From NCBI GenBank assembly GCA_033002965.1, contig JAURVB010014081.1, forward strand, positions 62,001 to 126,000: a stretch of DNA of 64,000 bases, in the 5' to 3' direction. The notes under the pieces are model-generated. The model was not told the origin of the DNA. It did no database searches and worked only from the letters and a program-made list of their open reading frames with translations. Source of the DNA: Piper betle. Taxonomy: Eukaryota > Streptophyta > Magnoliopsida > Piperales > Piperaceae. Both the position numbers and the translations under genes were made by a program. Positions 12,819-23,941 of this stretch are shown here, piece by piece (positions within the stretch are counted from its first letter, which is position 1; each line of letters starts with the position of its first letter).

Positions 12819-15800
12819 ATGGTGAGGAAGCATGGTTGGCAGCTCCCTGCCCACACTTTTCAGGTCTGTAGCCTCCGTTTGACTGGAAATGAATACTTGA
12901 TTTTTCTGTTGATTTGTGTTTTGTTGGTATTGTGGAATTTGGTGTTTTCGGTTTTGTTTTGTTTTGTTTTAATTTAAAATTTTTTATAAGTTTTCATTTC
13001 TTTTTTGCTTTATGCGAATTTGTGGTGTGGTCTTGTTGGATATTATGAAGGTTATGGTGATAGGGTTGGTGGCTATTGTTGTTCTGTTGAGGCCATATGT
13101 TGATTGTGCTTCTACTGTAGTATTAGGATTTGTTAATTGAGGTGAAGGATGGTAGTGAAGGGAAACATTTAGGATTTATACCGAATGCTTGTTCAGGGGT
13201 TTCTTATATTTTTATTTCTATCTCTTGTTCAATGTTGTGGCTTATTGCTTATGGTTGTGCTTGGCATTAAAATGACCTGTTTGAACTGGGAAGGTTGTTT
13301 GAATGCATGAATCGTGCACTGTGAAAGCTCTTTCTGTAAAGTTAGGGATAGTTCCGTTTTCCTGGGGAAACTGTTGATATGTCCTAAGGGATTGAAAGCT
13401 GTAAATGAGTTTTTGTAGCATATAATCCTTACTTGTTTTCTGTTGCAATGGCATAAAATATTTTCCCAAGGTTTCGTTATCTTATTTGTCCTGATTTTTA
13501 TATTTATTTAAAATGTTCTATTGTTTTTGCAGGTGGTTGCCATAACTGTCTTCTTCTTGTTAGTTGTTGCGTTCTATAATTTTTTTGCACCATTTATTGG
13601 AGGGCATATATTGAAGTATGCCGCATTTGGCATCTACACACCTGTGGTGAGTATGCATTGTTGTTTGCCGTCAAATTTATTTCCTACGATGTGCTGTGTG
13701 TTCACCTCACCAATTCTTCCTATTGCTTTCACAGGTACTTGCTGTTTTTATTCTCTATGTACGTTGTACTGCCATCAATCCAGCTGATCCTGGGATTATG
13801 GATAAATTTGGAGGCTCCTTATCGAGAAAACCAAATAATAATGCTGATTTGGAAGGCTCTTATGGAGCAGCTGACGTGGGAGAAGCTGTTATTCGTATGT
13901 CTCCTTCATCAGTCTCTAGAAGTTCTGGAGCCGGTAACTCTGCAAACGCGCCTTCGCTTGATCATGGAAGAAGCAAAGCCGCATCAGAAGTCTCTGTGGA
14001 GAAAAAATCATCTCATTGCCTGAATAGTGGGGGTATCATTTGTGCATTATTTGTCAAAGAAGATTGGTGCAGGCATGAACCCATGTCTGAGCAGCCGGAG
14101 CTAGATGCCCTGTATTGCACCTTGTGTAACGCTGAGGTATGGGGATTATGTTTACTTGTATGCATTTTGCTATTGATTGCACAAGATTGTTGCTTTCATG
14201 CAAAATAAATTGTCAAACAATATTTTGACCCAGCGTTTAATGCTCTGAATTGAGTCTGATGTACGTTTCATAAAGTAGGTTCTGGTTACTAACTAAGAAA
14301 AAATTCGTCTACTTATCCTCATAATATTTTCGGCAAATGGTTTCCTGAACATGAACTGTTTGAGACTTTTTTAATCAAGAGAATAGGCTCATGTCATAAA
14401 CTAAATTATGTGGGTGCGACTAGTTGGATTTCTGTAGATTTCTTGTTTTATACCAGCTTTTTGGAGTATTGAGATGAAACTGTTATGTCATTTTTCATAT
14501 TTGTTCTTAGTTTAATGGCAGCAAATTGAGGAATGAGGAAAATTTGATGTTCTTAATTCTATGAGGAATGTTTAGTCTGGTACGAGCCATTATTCCTGAA
14601 GCTACTTTCCTTTGATGCAGGTGAGAAAATACAGTAAACACTGTAGATGTTGTGATAAATGTGTGGACGGATTTGATCATCATTGTCGGGTATCATAGTG
14701 TTCCTTCTTTTTTTTTTCTTTTGGTTCAAAAGTCTTTGATCTTATGCGCTTTTTATTCAGTCTGCATATGTGATTGTTTCTCATGCAGTGGCTCAATAAC
14801 TGTGTAGGCCGAAAAAATTATGTCACATTCATCTCTCTGATGGCCACAAGTCTCATTTGGGTAGGAATTTGATTTTCTTTTACTATTGATAGTTTTGAGA
14901 AGTTTACATTTCTCTGATTGTATCTTTATGTAGTTGGTCATGGAATGTGGAGTGGGTATCGCTGTTTTAGTCCGCTGCTTTGTTGACAGAAGGCATATGG
15001 AGGAGCAAATAGTTGACAAGCTTGGAAATGGATTTTCTCGTGCTCCATTTATTGCCGTAGTGGTATGTTATTTGCTGAAGTGTTTCATTTCTTTTGATTA
15101 ATCTCGCTGAGTATGTTATGGGCATCATTGTGAATGTCATGGCTAGTAGAAATGTTGGCGTAACAGTGAAAGAGTTTTGGCATAATTGAGTTATCTATTT
15201 TTGTTCTTAGATTATATTTTTCTTCAAAATTGGATAAAGGATACATCAATCATATAGGTTAATGATATATATTTATTCTGTGCAGATTGTTTGTTCTGTA
15301 GTTTCATTATTGGCTTGTGTGCCTCTGGGGGAGCTGTTCTTTTTCCATATGATTTTGATAAGAAAGGTGAGATTATTTATCAATGAAAATGAAATAGGAT
15401 TCTTGGTTAAACTATTTGAAAAATTATTTTCATAATGCTAAAATGTATTCTATAGGGAATAACAACATATGAGTATATTGTTGCTGTTCGTGCAATGAGT
15501 GAAGCACCTCCAGCTTCAGTTGGTGAGGATAACCTTAATGTTCCACTTTCACCCAGTGGATCCGCAACCACTGGGCTTAGTGGTGGAAGCTCTTTGGGTC
15601 TTCAGTACAAGGGTGCCTGGTGCACACCGCCAAGAGTATTTGTGGATTATCAGGTAATAACATTGACATCTTGTTGCCTAGTATACGTTAACAAACCAAC
15701 GTATGTGCCTTTTTCCTGATTGAAAGAGTTCAACAGGATGAAGTTATACCACACCTTGATCCCGCTGGTGTACCTTCCACAATTGACCCTGATGCAGCTG

Positions 15801-16773
15801 GATCTGCAGATAGGGGAAACAAACTGCAGAAACGACCTGTTCGGATTAGCCCATGGAAACTTGCCAAATTAGATTCTAATGAAGCTATGAGGGCTGCAGC
15901 AAAAGCCAGAGAATCATCTTCTGTTCTCCGCCCTGTAGATGCTCGTCGGGGGCCTGATGCTGACATGAGTTCGTATGATATTGCGAGCAGTAGAAGCAGC
16001 ATGAGCACAGACCTTGGGATAAGCAGGGAAATTAAGAAGGATTGTAAGCTCTCCAGTCTGGGTAATTCATATCCACCAAGTCAAACTAGTAAGGAGGACT
16101 ATGAAACAGGCACTCAAAGTGTTAGTAGTTTCAGCAGCCCAGGCCATCTGCATGATTCTGTATCACTGAGTCCTCTGCCCCTGGAGCAACCATCCGGTCC
16201 TTCTGCTCGAAGTCAGTTGCCACGTTTTATATCTGATCAATCTCTTCCTCTCCGGACGGCTCTTCCAGCTCTTCCTACCACAAATCTTGGGAACCAAATG
16301 TTATTTCAACCTTCTAATACTGGTTTTGATGATAAATTGAGGCAAAGGAATAATCTGAGTTCACAAATAATGTCAGGCCAGCATATTAGTTCAGTTATTA
16401 GGGAGAACAGGAAGACTTCAGTTGTGTGGGACCAAAAGCTGGTCGTTATGTATCTGTTCCTGTGTCAGCTAGGGCTGAAACGACTCTTGGAATCCCTCCA
16501 AGGCGGCCACAATCTCATGCCGCAATTAGCCGAGCTGCAGAATTAAGTGCTTATGGAAGACGCCCAAATGCTTCTGAACCTTCAAATGCAGCAACTGCAC
16601 CTATCGAGCCGGCAGAGAACTTAATGTATACAGGACAGTCCATATTTTTTGGTGGACCTCTTTTGAGTGTACCACCGGCCAGACAAGTTCAAAGAAATGA
16701 AAATGACAGCACAAGTGTGGTGCCAACCCTAGATGGGACAGTTTATGTGCCTCGGGATGGTCGAGGGCAATGA
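12819..16773 (+). CDS. DHHC protein S-acyltransferase (PAT), late frameshift
   Basis: Membrane enzyme that adds palmitate to cysteines of target proteins. Exons: 12819-12863, 13533-13646, 13735-14136, 14621-14689, 14789-14860, 14934-15062, 15286-15366, 15456-15653 and 15737 onward. All are GT-AG and in phase, and the start is [15 protein letters not shown]. Four hydrophobic segments flank a Cys-rich domain ([16 protein letters not shown]) and the catalytic motif in GFDHHCRWLNNC, at about residues 206-209. A long Ser-rich cytosolic tail follows, as in the large plant PATs (Arabidopsis PAT19-22 type). Near 16426-16434 the frame slips. Read straight, the protein stops at 16546 (about 639 residues). 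The family tail, with [11 protein letters not shown] and [14 protein letters not shown], continues one base out of frame to a TGA ending at 16773. The catalytic core is unaffected. The slip is either sequence error or a real tail truncation. Confidence 0.9.
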
Positions 16774-18690
16774 GACTTTAAACTGATGGAATGAGTCCTT
16801 GCTTGAATGTAATTATTCTGCAGCTCACGGTGGTGGTGATTATAGCCATGTCAAACTAATGATATGGCATTGAGGATCGCATTATTACAGAAAGAAGAAG
16901 CTTCCAAAGACAAAAAAGAACTGATGGAATATGATTAACAGCTGACACGACTGCTTCGAAATAGGTAAGGCTAGCTAATCTAGGCCATCAGTTTTATGCT
17001 ATTTAGAGGCTTTAGTGAGAATCAAACTGCGGCTGACATTGAAACGTGTAAAAATTAACATCAAAATATAGTTTGGAGTCTTTCCATTTAGCTTCTTTTT
17101 CATGCTTTAGTTTTCCTGCAGGATTTGAGATTTTTGTAGAACAGATTCCATTGAGTTCCACGCATTAAATTGCTTCTGTTCTTTGGTAATTCTTCGTTAC
17201 TGCAAGGAATATCTTTGTTTCATCAATAATTTGTTTTAGATATCCATTAATCTTTATTCAATAATACGTGAGAGATGCATGGCGATAGTTAAATATGACC
17301 GAACAAAATGGAGAAGTATGATCCATGTTCTTCTCGATTTTTATGAAACGGTGGAAGTTGGCAAATATTTGTGCTCATTGAAAAATAGATAACTTTGCCG
17401 TAGACCTAGAAAAAGGGCATACCAGTGGTGTGTCCTCATCACACATACGAAGCTTGATCCAAATCAAGATAGAAGAATTGTTGCCATAGTTTATATTGGT
17501 ATTGACAAATGGCTGCTCATCGTAAGATCGCAAGTATCTCATGTCCACGTCCCAATCATTTTTGGCCGATTGCAATGTGTTTAAAGTTTTCTTAAAACAC
17601 TAGCTAACGTAAAAGAAAATTAAGCCTGATATTTGATCGACCGACTTGCACAGCACCCAAAGACTGACTTTATTTTGTTGGACACTGACAAACTTCTTTT
17701 GGCGCAAATTTTCTTACCGACTACATTCACTTCAAAATGAATGTCAACATAATTAACGACGGTAAAATGCGGTTAAAACCCACCTATCTCTTGTTGCCTA
17801 ATAAATAAAAGCACACTAAGAAAAGTAATTTTATCATTTGTCGAATAATTTTATATCTCTATGTGAGATAATTGATGTCTTTTATAAATATGAGTTTTTA
17901 GATCTTTATAAAAGACTAGTTATATTTTAGATTGAAAACCCGTTTCCTATGGTTTGCTGGTTTGCTGACTATGAAAAATTTTCCTGCTGGGAAGCCATTT
18001 CCTTCTATGGGGACAAATTAGAAGTACGGTTGTAATTCTCATCAAGTAGTCCAGAAAAATGGAGAAACGTGGGTGAATTTGGTCACTTGACCAGGAAGAT
18101 TTTTCCAAGTCGGCAGATTAGGAAATTAACTGTTGAGGAGCACAATATATTTCTCCGTTGGGCTGTTCACTGCTTGATTTGACTCAATGCTAAATTCGAA
18201 AAAATCCAGCTAGTAGTTTAACTTGATATTAAACGAGTTGAGCCTAGACTTATACCAGCTTAACTCGCCTCGATTCGAAATTTTATACTTGATATATGGA
18301 ATAAGTTTTTTAACCATATTTATCTTAATTTTTTGTATACACATATAACCAAATTATAAAATACCATTATATGATAATAAATTTAAATGAATTTATACAT
18401 GACTAAATTATCTTTTATACATAATTATATCAACGTTAAGAAATTTTTGTTATAAATTAATTTTTAGCATAAATTATGAGATAAAAAGGTATTAATAAAT
18501 ACGAATCAATGTAAATCGAATTTGACTTGAATTCGAAATTAAATGAGCCGAGACTAGAGATCAACAAAACTCGAATTCAACTCGCATCGGGTTTCTCCAC
18601 CGTTACCCCACGGTCTATAATGCTGGGGCTCCCTGTGTGGGCTACATTTTTTATAATGCCTGCGATCGATGGATCAGTTGTGATGCATGC
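16774..18690. other. Intergenic spacer
   Basis: Holds the PAT 3' UTR and AT-rich spacer. 18180-18600 carries scattered AACTCGAATTC / CTCGAACTC words like those at 23.6, 30 and 31.8 kb, suggesting an old dispersed repeat. No gene seen. Confidence 0.45.
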
Positions 18691-18960
18691 AGCCCATTAG
18701 ACTTCGCAAGTGGATCCTTCATCCACTTTTGGATCCCCGTCAAGATAGGCCCATTGGGCTTTTAAAAAAGGAAAGAGCTCTAAGCCCATTTGAAAGTAAG
18801 GAACGATGAAAGCCCAATTACGAGTGTTGGTAAATAGGGGTGCTTTGGCCCAACTACCGCCTACCCTTTTTAAAGGCGCCGCCTTTATTTTCCCCTAATT
18901 TTCCGGAGGACACCATTTTCTTAGCGGTTCTTCCAGCCCTTGTTTGATCCCTTCCTCCGG
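18691..18960 (+). promoter_or_regulatory. Site II-like (GCCCA/TGGGC) cluster upstream of the saposin gene
   Basis: Between 18691 and 18852 there are AGCCCATT, AGGCCCATTGGGCTT (both strands), AAGCCCATT, AAGCCCAATT and TGGCCCAA, about six GCCCA cores in 160 bp. AAAGGCGCCGCCTTT, a short inverted repeat, follows at about 18872. Site II elements (TGGGCY) are known TCP-factor binding sites in promoters of housekeeping, ribosomal and mitochondrial genes. The saposin gene starts at 19525, so this is probably its core promoter with the leader in between. Confidence 0.5.
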
Positions 18961-19524
18961 TGAATTCGATCGTTTCTAATTCATGAAATTATTCTTCGAT
19001 TGCGTCAAATCTATTCAAATTTTATCTTTTCTATGCTGATTTGTTGCTTAATTTTGATCATTGATGGAAATTGTTTTCTTAATCATCAAAATAGTTTCGG
19101 GGATGTTGAACAGGTTTATTGGATGATGCTTTAGGTTGTGATTGATATGAATTGAATGGTGAATTGGTCTCTTTTTGTTGTTCTGGTTTAATTTCTTTCA
19201 CGGAAAAACTTCGTTTGTTTGAAATGAAATCCACAGACAAAGCGAATACTAACTCAATTCGTTCATAAAATCTGGGAAGTGTATGAGGGATACTTGACTA
19301 ATGTTCTCGTGTAATTAGCAAAGGGAAGGAAAAAATTTATAATATATATATATATTCTATTTTAACCACTGCAGTTTTTGTGGGTTGTGATTCTTTTGAA
19401 TTTATGTACAATTAAATTTATATAATACGTGTTTTTTCCACTAAAAAATTGTTGAGTACAATTTTACAATAAAGATTCAGCTTTTAATTAGTTATCTTGT
19501 TGCAAGTTTCAGGTACCGGACAAG

Positions 19525-21386
19525 ATGAAAGTGAACATAGGATTTTTCTTTACAACATTGTTAATTTTACTTGTACCCACCAGTTCTAGAAATGTCATTG
19601 TGTTTAGGAATCCAGGTAAAATGCTTTCTTTTTACGAACAAAATATTTCTTGTGAAATGTGATACCTGTTAAGCACTGAATTTCGATGATCATTATGACA
19701 AAGCTAATTTTTTAGGAGATAATTAAATGCAGCTGTCTTTGCCAAATTATATGAAGTGGACACTGCTTCAGGAGTGGCTCTTTCAGATGGAAAATTCCCG
19801 CAGGATTTTGTATGCCAGTCCTGCCTTGAGGTTTCAAGGAAAATTGAGAAATATTTGACTGAACCCATGTTCCTTGATAAGATCGAGGCAATTTCCAATG
19901 ATGTTTGCAGTGTTTTGCCTTCAGATTCTCAGGAGAAGGTAGTAATATTTCTATTAAAAGTCAAACAACATTAAATTATTGCTCATTGTATCTGCTTATA
20001 CTTTTCTTAATGTTGCAGTGTAAGGAGATGTCTGTGAAGTACATCCACGCAACCGTTACCTATCTTCAGGAGTATTTCTCAGAGACTAACCTTTGCCGAA
20101 GCACAAATCTGTGCCCTGAAACTAGCAGCTCTAGTAAAGCCCTTAATTTTTATAAAAATCAGGTATGAAGTAGAAACTTTTTTTGTTTTTGGTTCTATAC
20201 TTGTCTTTGCTTATGAAAGTGCGTTGTGATCCTGGAATTTATGCATTGAAATGTTGTTCTCAAATTAAATTCTTTTATTGACTCTGCAATGTTTTCAGAA
20301 AAAATTTTCAACAGAAAATGTTAATTCAATTTTGAACAAAATACAAATCATGTTAATTGTTGATCTCTATACATTCCTAACTTATTCTTGCACTTCCTAA
20401 CTTATTCCTAATTAGGTAAGTTGCATTTATATGTGAAGACCCTAGTTATCAACAATGTTTATCATTTTTGCGTAGACTCTTTATAAGTCTGGATATATAT
20501 CGTTTTTATGAGCTTTTGCTTGGTTAATACATGTATAGAAAAGGCAATTTTTGCATTCCATTGATCTTAAAATGCTTTATTTGATATTTCTTTTGTTTGA
20601 GTTTATTTATAATTATATGATAAGTTGCCTCCTTTCCTGCTATTTGTATTTTATTTTGCAATTCTTAGAATAGATCTCTGTATGGATTGACTTTGGTTTT
20701 GATGATTGAAGGTGAAGAACTAATCTGGTAGGGAGTTGCTGACTTCTACTCTATGATTTAATAAGTCGGCTAACCTTATATACAATACCAAAGTCGGTAG
20801 ACGATAAGAAATTCCATATAAGATGTTCAACTTCTAATGTTGTTGTGAGTTTGCTTATGTTTTTTTCTTTTTGAAATGTGGTTTTCCTCAGGTGACGGAT
20901 GAAAAGAGTTGTTCCACATGTAGGAATGCTGTTAAGAAGTTGCAAGACGACCTTGAAGACCCAGAGACCAAGGTTGTACTTATACTTGCCTTATTGCTTG
21001 TTTGTGTTTGATGCAAAAGATATATTAACCTAAATATGTTGACTTTATACAGTTATTAGGTCTTATTTTGAGTAAGGCGAATGTTCTATTTTGTAGATAA
21101 AGGTGATTAGGGCTCTTCTTAAGGTTTGTGAGAACGTGGAGGATCATGTCAAGCAAGTAAGTGAATTTTCCTGTTTTTATGTCATATCTGATAAAAACAT
21201 TTGGAAGAGAACTTGTTTAAACTATCTATGTATTTGTAGTGCAAGAAAATGGTTTTCGAATATGGTCCCCTGATAATGGCAAACATTGACAAGTACTTGA
21301 GCAACAATGACATATGCCACATTATGCGCGTTTGCGATTCTGTTGCCTACGGTGATGAAAATACCAGCCTTGTCGCTTCCAGTTGA
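19525..21386 (+). CDS. Saposin B-domain protein (prosaposin-like), secreted
   Basis: Predicted secreted or vacuolar lipid-interacting protein with two saposin-B domains. Exons: 19525-19615, 19733-19938, 20019-20162, 20892-20972, 21097-21156 and 21240-21386. All are GT-AG, in phase, giving 242 residues. The N-terminal hydrophobic stretch FFFTTLLILLVPTSS is a signal peptide. Domain 1 has the six-Cys pattern at residues 58, 61, 89, 100, 125 and 131; domain 2 has it at 154, 157, 185, 195, 220 and 226. The spacing matches the disulfide framework of SapB folds. The frame is clean. In plants such proteins are thought to reach the vacuole or endomembranes; the exact substrate is unknown. Confidence 0.92.
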
Positions 21387-22041
21387 TGGCGCTTTGTCAA
21401 ATAACCGATTGAAAATGGTTATGATTGTTACATTATGTGTGTTATGATTGTGATTATATTACGTGATTGAAAATGAGTAGGTGAAGATTGCCAATAGTTT
21501 ATTATTCAGAGGTTGGATGTAAGACAATATTGGTCATGATGCTTCTTCTTCTTCACCATCATCATCATTCACATTTTCCCTATTTACGACAAACATTAAT
21601 GTATAAATTTACAAATACATTCTAAGATTGTGATGGATATTTTGTTTTGTGATGTTTGAGCTTCTTATGCATCGAAGGATGTTTAGTTGTGTTGTTTTAA
21701 TCTTATTTGTTAAAAAATATAAAATTATATATTGATTAAAATTGTATTTAGTAGAACGTGAGTAAAATATAAAATGATGGAAGTATTTTTTTTAAAATTT
21801 TCACAAGACGGTAACAAATTAAAGATAGAGATTAGTCTTTTTATTTTTTTATTTTTTCAAATACTTAGAACAAACGGTTTTTTTAAAAATGAACAAATAA
21901 TTTTATTTTAGTTCTAATGACTATAATACTTCGGTCATATTTATTTAAATCATAATAAAAAAGATTATAATACAATTTTAGCCTATAGCAATTCTGAGGC
22001 ACACAGAAGGAAACTTAACATCTATAATATCACCTTATACT
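21387..22041. other. Spacer
   Basis: 3' UTR of the saposin gene and AT-rich spacer. No feature recognised. Confidence 0.5.
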
Positions 22042-22902
22042 TCAGTAGGAAATTTTCGAAGCACCTCCCCTGCCGCCGCCTGGCAGTCCCAACATTGCCG
22101 GTAGACCACCGGCGCCGCCTAGAGGGGTACGAAACCTGGCCGCACCGACGACGTGACCACCGTTATCCCAATCGGCAAGCTTCGCCACCGCTGCCGTCCT
22201 ATTCATCATCGCCAGCGGACCACCGGCGCCGCCTGTAGCGATGTGAAACCTGGCTGCACCAGCAGAGTGGCCGCCGTCGCTCCTGCCGGCAAGCTGCTCC
22301 GCCGCCTCCACCATATCCAACATCGTTGTTGGACTGCCCCCCTGGAGCGATACGAAACCGGGCCGCACCGACTGTGCGACAGCCGTTGCCCCCATTGGCG
22401 CGCTCCAACGCCCCCGCCATCTTTTCCAACGTCGACTGCAGGTCGTCGATGCGCACATTCGCCGGCCCGAGAAGCTATATGGGAGATAGGGACGCCAGAT
22501 ATCGGCAGGGAGGACCAGCGGCAACTGTGGGCGCGGCACCGCTAGAGGCGGATACGGGTGGTAGTGGACGGCGTCGCCGGCGGTGGTGTGTTTGCCGACA
22601 ACGCCAACCCGGTGGTGGGATTTCTGGTGGCTGCCGAGGGCCTGCGACGTGACCAGGGTCTTGTGGCAACTGTAGCTGGTGAAGAGCCTCCTGCCGGCTT
22701 CTTCATCGTTGCCGGCGAGAAGTAGCGGCTTGTGGTCGAGCTTGGAGATCAGGTCGAGCTCGATGACCGGCCGGCGAGAGGTGTGGCCGCGGTGGCCAGC
22801 ACTGCTTGATAAGATCAACCCAAGGGGGACATGACCATTAACGTCGGCTTGCTGCTGGTCGGCCTTCTCCTGCTCGAACTGACCAGACCTCCAAGCTTCC
22901 AT
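22042..22902 (-). CDS. C2H2 zinc-finger-like protein with a damaged finger
   Basis: Single-exon, GC-rich ORF of 286 residues, beginning MEAWRSGQF. It resembles small plant single-finger proteins: an ELDL stretch (residues 48-51), HKPLLLAGNDEEAGRR, then the finger region with TSQALGSHQKSHH (about 73-97), close to the plant QALGGH motif. The first zinc-binding Cys is not there (FTSYSCHKT where the family has FTCNYCHKT), leaving only Cys79, so zinc binding is doubtful. The C-terminal third is built from about three copies of a roughly 37-residue unit (GAARFHIATGGAGGP, GAARFRTPLGGAGGL, and a diverged first copy). Base composition is far more GC-rich than the surroundings. It could be a decaying gene or a recently remodelled one. 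Confidence 0.55.
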   Translation of the reverse strand: MEAWRSGQFEQEKADQQQADVNGHVPLGLILSSSAGHRGHTSRRPVIELDLISKLDHKPLLLAGNDEEAGRRLFTSYSCHKTLVTSQALGSHQKSHHRVGVVGKHTTAGDAVHYHPYPPLAVPRPQLPLVLPADIWRPYLPYSFSGRRMCASTTCSRRWKRWRGRWSAPMGATAVAQSVRPGFVSLQGGSPTTMLDMVEAAEQLAGRSDGGHSAGAARFHIATGGAGGPLAMMNRTAAVAKLADWDNGGHVVGAARFRTPLGGAGGLPAMLGLPGGGRGGASKISY

Positions 22903-23579
22903 CAGTGGCGAATACAGAAAAGATGGTTCGTTTCGTGCGTGTCCAGTGCTCTAACCACGACTCAAAACCGAAGAGAATATAACAATTACAGGGGAAGAAC
23001 GAATATGAATCTGTATTAATTTATGCTGGAATGGAGTGTGAGATTATATATGGGAAAGAAGGTCTGTTCTCATATGAAAGAATGAAATCAATTGGGAGCC
23101 AGCCAAGCAAATATGATCAATGGGGTATGGTATGTTAAACCTCCATTCATGAATTTAGATCAAAGCAAAATGGGTACTAATTAATTTGGGCTCGTGTTTT
23201 TATTTGACATTGGAACTTGGGTAAATCTCCTCACCTTTGTGCAGTTATATATAGTTATATATACCGGAAGGATGGTAACTGTGACTAGGTAGAATTTTTC
23301 ATCCCCAATCTATATCTCCAAACTGCATATCTTTACAAAGATTACGCTTATCTCTTAGAGTTAGTTATAGCCAACTCCTTTTTAGAGTTAGTTACAACCA
23401 ACTCCGTGGATAGATCTTAATCTCCATGAAATTTTTTCATCTTTATTGGTAAATCTACTTAAATATATCCCTAGGGCTGCTAATTAAGTGAGTCAATTCG
23501 TGAATATTTATCGTCTAGCTTGACTCAACTCAACTCGTTTCAAAACTTGACATTTAAATACTCGAGTTCAAACTTGACT
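22903..23579. other. Upstream region of the zinc-finger ORF
   Basis: AT-rich, with no gene seen. It should contain the promoter of the minus-strand finger gene if that gene is expressed. Confidence 0.4.
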
Positions 23580-23880
23580 TGGCGGTGGGTAGGGTTGTCA
23601 AACGAGCGAGCGAGGCTCGACTTGTGTTCGAACTCGGCTCGAATAATTTAAAGTTCATTCAAACTCGGGTCGAGATCGAACGAGTTTTACACATGCATGT
23701 TTGAGCTCGACTCGAATATTTTTATGTTGTTCGAGCTCGAGATTGAACAAGTTTTGAACATGTATACTTGAGTTCGACTTGAATATTTTTATGTTGTTCG
23801 AACTTGAGATCGAACGAGTTTTGAACTGTGCATGTTCTAGCTCGGCTTGTATATTTTTTTGTTGTTAGAGCTCAAATATA
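23580..23880. repeat. 67-bp tandem repeat, about 3.3 copies
   Basis: GAATATTTTTATGTTGTTCG recurs at 23714 and 23781, giving a 67-bp period, with further diverged copies on both sides. Each unit carries CTCGA-rich words. A (GCGA)n-like GAGCGAGCGAGG stretch lies at the left edge. A reverse-oriented relative sits at 31785-32090. Confidence 0.75.
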
Positions 23881-23887
23881 TTTAAAC

Positions 23888-23890
<3 letters not shown>

Positions 23891-23940
<50 letters not shown>
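23891..23940. repeat. (ATT)n microsatellite
   Basis: About 17 uninterrupted ATT units directly after the 67-bp tandem array. Confidence 0.95.

Positions 23941-23941
<1 letters not shown>

Noticed and set aside
22153..22652. Plus-strand ORFs opposite the zinc-finger gene
   Set aside because: Antisense shadows of the minus-strand ORF; no family similarity.
23580..23880. Possible CRISPR-like or satellite array
   Set aside because: Units are directly adjacent without unique spacers, only about three copies, in a plant nuclear context.
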